DNA from: Pelagicoccus sp. SDUM812003
GTDB taxonomy: Bacteria > Verrucomicrobiota > Verrucomicrobiia > Opitutales > Opitutaceae
DNA: 64,000 bases
Assembly (NCBI RefSeq): GCF_031127815.1
Contig: NZ_JARXHY010000004.1
Location: 372,001-436,000 of the forward strand
Direction: 5' to 3'
A program made the position numbers and the translations under genes. The notes beneath the pieces were generated by a model that worked only from the letters and a program-made list of their open reading frames with translations, was not told where the DNA came from and did not search any database. Shown in pieces: positions 52,567-60,612 of this stretch. The stretch's first letter is position 1. Each line of letters opens with the position of its first letter.

Positions 52567-55074
52567 ATGCTGCGTTCCTTCCTGAAAACGACCTCACTCG
52601 GTGTCGCCTTGTCCGCTGCTGCGGTCGCGTGCGCGGAGCCGCCAATCGATATGCCAGAAGCAGTGCCAAGCTCCGAAATCTACTGGTCGCTCCAAAAACT
52701 GAATACGCTTGGCCGCGTGCTCTACGTAGCGGCTCATCCCGATGACGAAAATACCAGCCTGATCTCCTATCTGTCGTTGGGCCGCAAATACGACACCGCC
52801 TACCTCTCCCTCACTCGGGGCGATGGCGGGCAGAATCTGATCGGACCGGAGCTGCGCGACGAGTTGGGGGTGATTCGCACGCAGGAGCTCCTGGCCGCTC
52901 GACGCATCGACGGGGGACAGCAGTTTTTCAGCCGGGCAAAGGATTTCGGCTATTCGAAAACCGCCGAGGAAACCCTGCGCATCTGGGATGAGGACAAGGT
53001 TCTGGCGGATACGGTCTGGGTGATACGCTCCTTCCAGCCGGATGTGATCGTGACGCGCTTCAATCCCGAACCCGGTTTCACCCACGGTCATCACACCGCT
53101 TCTTGCTTGCTTGCGATGGAAGCCTTCGAAGCGGCGGCTGATCCTACGCGCTTTCCCGAGCAGTTGGAATGGGTGCAGCCATGGCAAGCCACCCGCGTCG
53201 TTTGGAACGCGAGCTGGTGGTTCTTCCGCAATCGCGATCAAGACTTCATCGAAAGCCAATACACCTCCGTGGAGGTGGGCGACTACGAGCCCTTGCTAGG
53301 CAAATCGTTCAACGAAATCGCCTCGCTTAGCCGCAGCCAGCATCGCAGCCAAGGCTTTGGCACCCGCGTCGAACGCGGAGCGCGAACCGAGTACTTTCAG
53401 CATCTGGTGGGCGAGCCCATGAAGGGGGATCTTTTCAGTGGCGTATCCACAGATTGGGGGCGAGTTCAGGGAGGAGCCGATGTCGAGAGATCCATCGCTC
53501 GCATTCTGGCTGGCTTTGACCTAGCGGATCCCGCGAAGTCGGTCGATGCCATGCTCGAGCTGCGCCAGGAAATGCAGGCGCTGCCGGATCCTTGGAAAAC
53601 GCGCAAGCTCGCGGAGTTGGACACGATAGTGCTGCGTTGCTTGGGCATGGACCTGAAGGCATTGGCGGACCGGCAGTATGTTTTGGGAGGAGAGCGACTG
53701 CAGATCACCTTGGAGGCCATCAACCGTTCGGGTGTCGAGGTGAACGTGCTGGAGGCTTCGACGAATGTATCCGATTCCAACTACGTTTTAGGGCTGTCGC
53801 TGCCGGAGAATGAGCGAATCGAACGAACGGTGCAGCTCGACCTTCCTCAGCAGTTGCCTTTGCCGCAACCGTATTGGCTCGAAAAGGAAGGCGACTTGGG
53901 CATGTTCGAGGTCGAAGACCAACTGCTGATCGGCAAGCCTGAAAACGACCCGCCGTTTTACTTCGATATCGCTCTGGGCATCGCTGGGCAGACCGTGAAG
54001 ACGCGCGTGCCACTGACTCATCGCGAGGTGGATCCCGCGTATGGCGAGCGAATGGTGGAAGTGGCCAACATGCCGTTGGCCAGCGTTAGCTTTAGCAACC
54101 CAGTGGCTTTGTTTCCCAACGGAGCGACCAAGGAGCTCGAAATCGAAGTTTCCGCGTTTACGCGGCCTGTATCCGGAACGCTGAGACTGGAGCTACCGAG
54201 TGGTTGGTCCGCGGAGCCCGACTCGCTGGATTTGCAAGACCTGTCGCCGGGCGAAAGTCGCTCCGTTCGCATGAGCGTCACGGCCCCGAAGACCACTCGA
54301 GTCAGCGCTATTAAGGCAGTCCTTGAAACGAGCGAAGGCGAGGTGAGCGATGGACTGAAACGCATTCGCTACGAACACATCCCGGAACAACGCGTTTTCT
54401 CCGACGCCAGCGTCAAGGCGGTGAGCCTCGATGTTCAAAAGCTGGGTCAGAGCGTTGCCTACCTCCCCGGCGCCGGGGATAGCGTAGCGGAGAGCATTCG
54501 GGAGATAGGATACGACGTGCAGATCCTTCAGCCGAGCGATGTGACTCTAGAGAATTTGTCTGAATACGACGCGTTGGTCATTGGTATCCGGGCTTACAAT
54601 ACGATTGATGAAATCGAGACGCTCATGCCTGCCATCTTCGAATACGCTGAATCCGGCGGCACCGTGATCGCGCAGTACAACACCAGCCGAGGCCTGAAAA
54701 CGAGTCAGTTCGCTCCCTATCCGTTGTCGCTCTCGCGCGATCGGGTGACCGACGAATTCGCTCAAGTGCGCTTGCTGGCCGAAGATCACCCTGTTTTGAA
54801 CCATCCCAACCGCATCACCCAAGAGGACTTCTCCGGTTGGACTCAGGAGAGAGGTCTGTATTTTCCCGATCAGTGGGACACCGCTTTCACGCCGATCCTA
54901 TCGATCAACGATCCAGGAGAATCGCCCAAGGACGGCAGTTTGCTCGTCGCTCGTCATGGCGAGGGCTATTTCGTCTACACCGGTCTTTCTTGGTTTCGCC
55001 AATTGCCGGCAGGGGTGCCGGGAGCCTACCGCATTCTCGCTAACATGCTTTCGTTGGGGAGCGAGAACAGGTAG
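52567..55074 (+). CDS. Exported PIG-L/LmbE-family deacetylase, large form
   Basis: The 835-residue protein starts at ATG 52567 with MLRSFLKTTSLGVALSAAAV, a signal peptide. Residues 45-260 form a PIG-L (LmbE) domain: VAAHPDDENTSLISYL holds the zinc ligands and catalytic Asp in HPDDE (57-61), and FTHGHHTASCLLAMEAF carries the distal His. Family members remove acetyl or acyl groups from N-acyl-glucosamines or cleave thiol-conjugate amides. Residues about 380-640 are beta-rich (NPVALFPNGATKELEIEVSA). The last 180 residues resemble a GATase/ThuA-like domain (YDALVIGIRAYNTIDEIETL). It should act in the periplasm. Cytoplasmic BshB1 and BshA are encoded downstream, with the symporter between. Confidence 0.88.
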   Translation: MLRSFLKTTSLGVALSAAAVACAEPPIDMPEAVPSSEIYWSLQKLNTLGRVLYVAAHPDDENTSLISYLSLGRKYDTAYLSLTRGDGGQNLIGPELRDELGVIRTQELLAARRIDGGQQFFSRAKDFGYSKTAEETLRIWDEDKVLADTVWVIRSFQPDVIVTRFNPEPGFTHGHHTASCLLAMEAFEAAADPTRFPEQLEWVQPWQATRVVWNASWWFFRNRDQDFIESQYTSVEVGDYEPLLGKSFNEIASLSRSQHRSQGFGTRVERGARTEYFQHLVGEPMKGDLFSGVSTDWGRVQGGADVERSIARILAGFDLADPAKSVDAMLELRQEMQALPDPWKTRKLAELDTIVLRCLGMDLKALADRQYVLGGERLQITLEAINRSGVEVNVLEASTNVSDSNYVLGLSLPENERIERTVQLDLPQQLPLPQPYWLEKEGDLGMFEVEDQLLIGKPENDPPFYFDIALGIAGQTVKTRVPLTHREVDPAYGERMVEVANMPLASVSFSNPVALFPNGATKELEIEVSAFTRPVSGTLRLELPSGWSAEPDSLDLQDLSPGESRSVRMSVTAPKTTRVSAIKAVLETSEGEVSDGLKRIRYEHIPEQRVFSDASVKAVSLDVQKLGQSVAYLPGAGDSVAESIREIGYDVQILQPSDVTLENLSEYDALVIGIRAYNTIDEIETLMPAIFEYAESGGTVIAQYNTSRGLKTSQFAPYPLSLSRDRVTDEFAQVRLLAEDHPVLNHPNRITQEDFSGWTQERGLYFPDQWDTAFTPILSINDPGESPKDGSLLVARHGEGYFVYTGLSWFRQLPAGVPGAYRILANMLSLGSENR

Positions 55075-55128
55075 TCGGTAGCGAAACATGTTCGGTCAGA
55101 CCGTTACTCCCTCATTTGAATCAGTGAC

Positions 55129-55275
55129 ATGAAGAAAAAGGTTTCGCAGATGGATTCGGATATCGGGGCGAACCCGCCGGTATTCGGAACTTGGAGTCGA
55201 GTGTATTGGTTTGTAGCGGTTTTCTTCTTTGCCGAAGTCGTACTGTTCTACTTCTTCACCCGCTACTACTCGTGA
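55129..55275 (+). CDS. 48-residue single-helix membrane protein preceding the symporter
   Basis: A short reading frame, easily missed, starts at ATG 55129. It reads MKKKVSQMDSDIGANPPVFG, then a hydrophobic helix in YWFVAVFFFAEVVLFYFFTR, ending YYS. One inner-membrane helix with the N-terminus inside is likely. The stop TGA at 55273 overlaps the GTG start of the symporter (GTGA), so the two are translationally coupled. I recall similar tiny one-helix proteins ahead of SSS symporters in Bacteroidetes, but cannot verify it here. It may be a subunit or stabiliser of the symporter, by analogy with the small partners (DUF485, DUF4212) of other SSS carriers. Confidence 0.75.
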   Translation: MKKKVSQMDSDIGANPPVFGTWSRVYWFVAVFFFAEVVLFYFFTRYYS

Positions 55276-56987
55276 GCGTCATAGACTATATCGTACTGGT
55301 TGGGACGTTGCTGAGCATCGCTCTCTACGGCATGTGGAGAACGCGCTCCAGCGGAGGCTTGAACACCTACCTCAAAGGCGATGACACCATAAGGTGGGGA
55401 ACGATAGGACTTTCCGTGATGGCTACCCAGGCCAGCGCCATCACCTTCCTGTCCACGCCAGGCAAGGCGTATGACGATGGCATGGGGTTTGTGCAGAACT
55501 ACTTCGGCATGCCCTTCGCCATCATCTTCATTTGCATCTTCTTCATACCGATCTATCGGCGATTGAACGTGTATACGTCCTATGAATACTTAGGGCAGCG
55601 TTTCGATACCAAAACCCGCATCCTGGGAGCAGCGCTTTTTCTAGTGCAGCGAGGGCTGGCGGCTGGCATCACTATCTACGCTCCGGCTATTGTCGTATCC
55701 AGTCTGCTTGGATGGAATCTCGATCTGACCATCGTGCTGGTCGGGGCGCTTGTGATCGTCTACACGGTGTCCGGCGGCACCAAAGCCGTCAGCATCACGC
55801 AGCGCTACCAGATGGGCGTCATCATGCTCGGCATGTTCATCGCGTTTGGCATGATCATCGCGAACCTGCCGGAGGAGGTCTCTTTCGGCACGGCCCTTTC
55901 GGTGGCCGGAGCGATGGACAAGTTGGAGGTGGTGAATTTCTCCTTCGATATCAACGAGCGCTACACCTTCTGGTCCGGCTTGCTGGGAGGACTCTTCCTT
56001 TCCTTGTCGTATTTTGGCACGGATCAATCTCAAGTTCAGCGCTACCTAGCCGGAAATTCCGCCAGCGCCAGCCGGTTTGGGCTGCTCTTCAACGCCGTGG
56101 TTAAGGTACCGATGCAGTTCTTCATCCTCTTCGTCGGGGTGATGGTTTTCGTCTTCTACCTTTTCGTCGAGCCACCGGTGTTCTTCAACCAGGCAACCTT
56201 GGAAGCCGTCGCTGAAACCGAGCACGCAGATGCTCTGTTGTCCTTGGAGAGCGAATACAAGGAAGTGGTGGAGAGGAGATCCCACGCGGTGAGGGAGCTG
56301 GCTCAGGCCTTTCAATCGAACGCTGTCGGCAGCGAGGAACTGGAGGCCAGGAAGGCGTTGGCAGTCGGGCTCGAGCAGGAGTCCTTGCAGATCAGGGAGC
56401 GGGTGAAAGCCCTGATCAAGGGAGCGGGAGAGGATTTCGAGGCGAAGGATTCGGACTACGTTTTCATCACCTTCATCGTGAACTACCTGCCTCAGGGTTT
56501 GATTGGCTTGCTGGTCGCGGTGATTTTCGCGGCAGCGATGTCGTCGACCGCTTCGGAGCTCAACGCTCTTGGCTCGACCACCATGGTAGATTTCTACAGC
56601 AAGCTTAAGCGAACCGAGCACGACGACGACCACTACGTGCGCGTTTCCCGGATCCTCACGGCGGCCTGGGGGCTGCTGGCGGTCACGTTCGCTCTGTACG
56701 CGAACCTCGTGGAGAACCTGATCGAGGCGGTGAATATTCTGGGGTCCATATTCTACGGAGGAATTCTGGGGATCTTTCTGGTGGCCTTTTTCATCAAGTC
56801 GGTGCGTGGCACCGCGGTCTTTACGGCGGCGATCGTTTCGCAATTGGCGGTGATCGGCATGTATTTCGTATTGGAAATCAGCTATCTCTGGTATAACTTG
56901 ATCGGCTGCGCTTTAGTGATGGGGCTATCGTTCCTATTGCAGCACAGCCTATTTCGGGAAAACAGGAAGGAGGAAGGACGCGTATGA
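55272..56987 (+). CDS. Sodium:solute symporter (SSS family)
   Basis: I place the start at GTG 55272, giving 571 residues and the family-typical VSVIDYIVLVGTLLSIALYG. A longer frame upstream overlaps the small gene and is unlikely. About 13 helices are visible. Characteristic parts are FLSTPGKAYDDGMGFVQNYF, YEYLGQRFDTKTRILGAALF, the sodium-site region YTVSGGTKAVSITQRYQMG, and LSLSYFGTDQSQVQRYLAG. A hydrophilic, coiled-coil-like insert occurs between about 305 and 375. The substrate is unknown. Its stop overlaps the BshC-like gene by 4 bases (ATGA). The context suggests import of a sugar- or thiol-linked compound made by the exported PIG-L enzyme (inference). Confidence 0.93.
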   Translation: MSVIDYIVLVGTLLSIALYGMWRTRSSGGLNTYLKGDDTIRWGTIGLSVMATQASAITFLSTPGKAYDDGMGFVQNYFGMPFAIIFICIFFIPIYRRLNVYTSYEYLGQRFDTKTRILGAALFLVQRGLAAGITIYAPAIVVSSLLGWNLDLTIVLVGALVIVYTVSGGTKAVSITQRYQMGVIMLGMFIAFGMIIANLPEEVSFGTALSVAGAMDKLEVVNFSFDINERYTFWSGLLGGLFLSLSYFGTDQSQVQRYLAGNSASASRFGLLFNAVVKVPMQFFILFVGVMVFVFYLFVEPPVFFNQATLEAVAETEHADALLSLESEYKEVVERRSHAVRELAQAFQSNAVGSEELEARKALAVGLEQESLQIRERVKALIKGAGEDFEAKDSDYVFITFIVNYLPQGLIGLLVAVIFAAAMSSTASELNALGSTTMVDFYSKLKRTEHDDDHYVRVSRILTAAWGLLAVTFALYANLVENLIEAVNILGSIFYGGILGIFLVAFFIKSVRGTAVFTAAIVSQLAVIGMYFVLEISYLWYNLIGCALVMGLSFLLQHSLFRENRKEEGRV

Positions 56988-57754
56988 ATGAGGAACCGGT
57001 GATCGCTTTCGGACAGCAGCCCTGCGGCTTCTTCCCCAAACGTTTTCTTGTATCCAAGATCTGGACCGCCAAGCGACTGCAGAAGGAGATCGGCGGCAGG
57101 GTGGTTTTTTTCTACCACGACTGCGATCATGACCCGCGAGAGACGCAGACCATCCTCTTCGAGGCGGACGACAATACGCTTCACCGGCTGAACTTCGCTT
57201 TCGAAAACAAGCTGCAGAAGAAGTATTCGCCCTTGTATTTGAAGCGAGTGAGCCGGGAGTGGCAGGATAACATGGCTCGGCAGCTGCCTAAGTTCGTAAG
57301 ACCGGAGCTCGTCGAGCTGTTTCGGTCCAACGAGGCTGAAAACGTCGCGGACTTCTGCCTCGAAATGTATCGTGGCATGGGCCTTCTGAATGAAGTGGAA
57401 GTGCTGCGCTCGGGAAGCTCGTCGCTGCGCGAGAAGGCCATCGAAGTCGACGACTTCTTCATCGATACCCCATACCAAGGCGAGGTGGTGCGAGCTCGCA
57501 AGAGCGGTGACCGCTTCGTATTGCATCAAGGCGGGGACTCGTTTCTGGAGGTGCCCGTCGAAGGGTACGAAAAGCGCCAGGTCACGCCCACGCGCGATAC
57601 GCGCCTTCGTTGGATGCAGTCCGCTCTTCGCTGCACCCACTACGTCGCGGGAGCCAGCGAAATCAACTATTTGAATACGGAGGAAACGCCGGAGATCACC
57701 TTTGTGGAAAGGGATTTCATCGAGCGCGCGGACGAAGCTTATGTCGGAGGTTAA
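56984..57754 (+). CDS. Compact BshC-like protein, candidate cysteine-adding enzyme
   Basis: BshC adds cysteine to GlcN-malate to form bacillithiol. Known BshC has about 540 residues; this has 256. It still shows FGQQPCGFFPKRFLVSKIWT (residues 9-28), matching the GGQQAGLLTGPLYTIHK loop of B. subtilis BshC. RVVFFYHDCDHDPRE (39-53) matches PIFWVAGEDHDLDE, and YVAGASEINYLN (220-231) matches FIAGPGEINYW. What is missing is much of the middle and the whole C-terminal coiled coil. It overlaps the symporter by 4 bases and bshB1 by 14, and bshA follows. I recalled the B. subtilis sequence from memory, so the match should be confirmed. Function is inferred from motif and neighbours. Confidence 0.7.
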   Translation: MNEEPVIAFGQQPCGFFPKRFLVSKIWTAKRLQKEIGGRVVFFYHDCDHDPRETQTILFEADDNTLHRLNFAFENKLQKKYSPLYLKRVSREWQDNMARQLPKFVRPELVELFRSNEAENVADFCLEMYRGMGLLNEVEVLRSGSSSLREKAIEVDDFFIDTPYQGEVVRARKSGDRFVLHQGGDSFLEVPVEGYEKRQVTPTRDTRLRWMQSALRCTHYVAGASEINYLNTEETPEITFVERDFIERADEAYVGG

Positions 57755-58451
57755 GACCATCCTAGCCATTGGAGCCCACCCGGACGACATCGAGTTCGGG
57801 GCAGGAGGCATCCTGTTGAAGGAGAAGGAAAGCGGCGCGCGATTGCAGCTGCTCGTTTGCAGCAAGGGAGAGTCCGGAAGCAATGGCACGCCGGACCAGC
57901 GCGAGGCGGAGTGCCGGGCAGCGTCGACGCAGCTGGGCGCCGAGCTGCAGTTTCTCGATCTGGGAGGCGATGGCCTGATGGAGCGGGGCAAAGAAGGCGC
58001 CCTAAGCATCGCCAGAGTGATACGCTCGTTGCGTCCGGACATCGTGCTGGCTCCGTCCCTGGTGGAAAACCAGCACCCGGACCACGCGGTGATTGGCAAT
58101 CTGGTCCGCGATGCAGCTCGTTTGGCCCGCTACGCTGGCCTCGACGCTTTGAAGGATCTGGCGTCCCATTCGATCGAAAGCCTTTACTTCTACGCCATCA
58201 CCCCTGGGGCCGAGCCTCAGGCGGAGACGCCGCTTTGCATCGACATCAGCTCCGTATTCGACTCCTGGTTGCAGCTTATGCGGTGCCACGCCTCGCAGAT
58301 GAAGACGCGCCACTATGTGGATCTGCAGGTGGCTCGATCCCGTTCCATCGGTTTGCAGATGGGAACGGAGCACGCGCAGGCGATCTATGCCAACGATCGT
58401 TTGATCTTGGAGACTCTCTCGGAAAGTCCGAAGGGAGCGCGAACCTTCTAA
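57741..58451 (+). CDS. bshB1: BshB1-type GlcNAc-malate deacetylase
   Basis: BshB1 removes the acetyl group from GlcNAc-malate in the second step of bacillithiol synthesis. I start at ATG 57741, giving 236 residues, the family-typical length. ILAIGAHPDDIEFGAGGILL carries the zinc motif HPDD (13-16), with SKGESGSNGTPDQREAEC, LDLGGDG and ENQHPDHAVIGNLVRDA containing the distal His. It is cytoplasmic and lacks a signal peptide, unlike the PIG-L protein upstream. The start overlaps the BshC-like gene by 14 bases, and bshA begins right after its stop. Confidence 0.92.
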   Translation: MSEVKTILAIGAHPDDIEFGAGGILLKEKESGARLQLLVCSKGESGSNGTPDQREAECRAASTQLGAELQFLDLGGDGLMERGKEGALSIARVIRSLRPDIVLAPSLVENQHPDHAVIGNLVRDAARLARYAGLDALKDLASHSIESLYFYAITPGAEPQAETPLCIDISSVFDSWLQLMRCHASQMKTRHYVDLQVARSRSIGLQMGTEHAQAIYANDRLILETLSESPKGARTF

Positions 58452-59585
58452 ATGAGCGACCTGGGCAAGCTAAAGATCGGCATTGCGTGCTACCCGCTGG
58501 TTGGGGGGAGCGGCATCCTCGCATCCGCCCTGGGCATGGAGCTGGCGGAGCGGGGGCATCAGGTGCATTTCTTTAGCTACGCGAAACCGGTTCGACTGCA
58601 GCTCGGTCACCCGAATCTACACTTTCACCCTGTATCCGTCAGCAAGTACAAACTCTTCGAGTATGCGGATTACACGCTCCCGCTAGCGGTGAAGATCGCC
58701 GAAGTGGCCGATCATGAGCATCTTGATATCATCCATGCGCATTATGCGGTACCGCATGCCACCGCAGCCTATATCGCGAAGCGAATGGCCAAGCAGGACA
58801 AGCTGCGCATCGTGACGACTTTGCACGGGACGGATACGACGCTCCTTGGCAGAGACCCGAACTATCGGCCCGCCATCGAGTACTCGCTGCAGCACTCCGA
58901 TGTGGTGACTACCGTATCCGAAAGCTTGCGACGCGACTCTGAAAAGGTGTTCGATATCGGAAAGCCCATGCGCGTGGTGCACAATTTCTTCAAGGCGGGG
59001 AAAACCACCCGTAGCCGCGAGGAAATGCGGCTGGAACTGGGAATCGACGATCAGATGATGCTGTTTCACGCTTCCAATGTGCGCTCGGTGAAGCGGGTCG
59101 ATCTGCTGCTCAAAGCCTTGAGCCTATGCAAGAGCAAGCCACGTTTGAAGCTGCTCGTGCTGGCGGGCGACAGTTTCGATGAACACCGAGAGACCGTGCG
59201 TGAACTCGGATTGGAGGACATGGTCATGGTGCGAACGAACGGGTATCCGATCGAAAACTACATCGCGGCATCGGACTTGGGAATCTACACTTCGCAATCG
59301 GAAAGCTTCTGCCTCAGCATTCTCGAAGGCATGTTTTTAGGCAGAGCGTCGCTGGCGTTTCGGGTGGGTGGGATTCCCGAGGTCATGGAGGACGGCGTGT
59401 CCGGCTTGCTGCACACGTTTGGCGACTGCCAAGCCTTGGCGGACTCGATCGATGCTCTGGAAGCGGATCGCGATCGGGTGGCGCAGATGGGAGAGGCGGG
59501 CAAGACGCGGGCCAACACCCATTTCACTGCAGACGCGATCGTGCCCAAATACGAAGCGGTGTATCGCGAAGCGCTGGAGCTGTAG
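58452..59585 (+). CDS. bshA: BshA, GlcNAc-malate glycosyltransferase
   Basis: BshA joins UDP-GlcNAc to L-malate, the first step of bacillithiol synthesis. The 377-residue GT4 protein starts with KIGIACYPLVGGSGILASALG (GGSG at 18-21), then HVHFFSYAKPVRL-like QVHFFSYAKPVRL, HAHYAVPHATAAYIAKRM and TTLHGTDTTLLGRDPNY. The donor domain has SNVRSVKRVDLLLKAL, YTSQSESFCLSILEGMFLG and VGGIPEVMEDGVSGLL with the conserved Glu pair of GT4. It directly abuts bshB1 (TAA then ATG). Length and motifs match characterised BshA. Confidence 0.95.
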   Translation: MSDLGKLKIGIACYPLVGGSGILASALGMELAERGHQVHFFSYAKPVRLQLGHPNLHFHPVSVSKYKLFEYADYTLPLAVKIAEVADHEHLDIIHAHYAVPHATAAYIAKRMAKQDKLRIVTTLHGTDTTLLGRDPNYRPAIEYSLQHSDVVTTVSESLRRDSEKVFDIGKPMRVVHNFFKAGKTTRSREEMRLELGIDDQMMLFHASNVRSVKRVDLLLKALSLCKSKPRLKLLVLAGDSFDEHRETVRELGLEDMVMVRTNGYPIENYIAASDLGIYTSQSESFCLSILEGMFLGRASLAFRVGGIPEVMEDGVSGLLHTFGDCQALADSIDALEADRDRVAQMGEAGKTRANTHFTADAIVPKYEAVYREALEL

Positions 59586-59632
59586 CCGCCATGGCGGACG
59601 GGCCCCGTTTTCGGCATGCGTCGACTGAGCAG

Positions 59633-60610
59633 CTAGTTCACTCCGTGCAGATCGTCTACATGGCAATGCACGAAGCAGACCTGGTTGCGGCCTTGTTCCT
59701 TGGCCTTGTAAAGGCAGAGGTCCGCTTGACCCAGAATCTCGTCGGGGCTCAAGGCTCCATTGGGCACGGTGTTGTATCCGGCAGCGCCGAAGCTCATGGT
59801 TAGGTCGAGCGAAAGGGATGAGGAAACGGCGAAGGGTTCGCCTTCGATGGCTTGTCGCATGTTTTCCGCCATGATGAGAGCGCCATTGACGTCGGTCTCC
59901 GGCAGGACGATTACGAACTCCTCGCCGCCATAGCGTGCCACCCAGTCGATGTCCTTGCGGCAGTGGCTGCGAAGGCGCTGAGCGACCTCCTTCAGCACCT
60001 TATCGCCTGCGAGGTGACCGTGCGTGTCGTTGACCGCCTTGAAGTGATCGAGATCGCAGATGACCAGCGATAGCGGTTTCTGATAGCGATTGGCCCGTTT
60101 GATTTCAGATGGCAGGTCTTTTTGGATACGTCTACGATTGTAGACCTCGGTGAGGGCGTCCTTCATGAGCAAGTCCTGGCTTTGCATTTCGACCAGCTTG
60201 AGTTTGGCTTCGAGGTCGATGATGCGTTGAGCTAGGCAGAGGCGGGCCAGCAGAAGCGGTTTCATGATTGGCTTGTTCATGAATTCATCCGCCCCGCTGT
60301 CGAGCGCTGTCCTGAGATCCTTGATACTCGAGTTGCTCGATACCACGATGATGTAGGTGTAGCGAGGTAGGTCGGCAGCTCGTATGCGGGAGCAGAGCTC
60401 GCTGCCGGAAATGTCGTCCAGCACGAGTCCGGTGATAACGACATGGAAGTATTCGTTTTTCAAGCGCTCCATCGCTTCCGCCCCGCGGGACGCTTCCTCC
60501 ACTTCGTAGCCTTGCTTGCGGAGAATGTTGCGCATCAGCTTTCGAGAGATGGGCGACATGTCCACAAGGAGGACCCGCATTTGGGCGTGTTCGTTGCTCG
60601 TCAGTTCCAT
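59633..60610 (-). CDS. Degenerate-receiver GGDEF diguanylate cyclase
   Basis: A 325-residue protein. Residues 11-125 have the receiver fold, but the acceptor Asp is Gly in VVITGLVLDD, and the acidic pair is Asp-Met in LLVDMSP. The Lys of MNKPI remains. Phosphorylation is thus unlikely. The GGDEF domain (about 155-320) is intact: DALTEVYNRRRI, CDLDHFKAVNDTHGHLAGD and the active site RYGGEEF. The inhibitory I-site reads KDID rather than RxxD, so feedback inhibition may be weak. It begins 2 bases after the EAL gene stop, so they are co-transcribed. The convergent bshA ends 47 bases away. Confidence 0.9.
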   Translation of the reverse strand: MELTSNEHAQMRVLLVDMSPISRKLMRNILRKQGYEVEEASRGAEAMERLKNEYFHVVITGLVLDDISGSELCSRIRAADLPRYTYIIVVSSNSSIKDLRTALDSGADEFMNKPIMKPLLLARLCLAQRIIDLEAKLKLVEMQSQDLLMKDALTEVYNRRRIQKDLPSEIKRANRYQKPLSLVICDLDHFKAVNDTHGHLAGDKVLKEVAQRLRSHCRKDIDWVARYGGEEFVIVLPETDVNGALIMAENMRQAIEGEPFAVSSSLSLDLTMSFGAAGYNTVPNGALSPDEILGQADLCLYKAKEQGRNQVCFVHCHVDDLHGVN

Positions 60611-60612
60611 GG

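Noticed and set aside
55191-55271. Upstream start of the sodium symporter
   Set aside because: The extra 27 residues overlap the 48-residue gene and do not resemble the family start, whereas GTG 55272 does.
59587-59598. CCGCCATGGCGG palindrome between bshA and the cyclase gene
   Set aside because: It is a 12-base palindrome with no loop or T-run. It may be part of a weak bidirectional terminator but cannot be supported.
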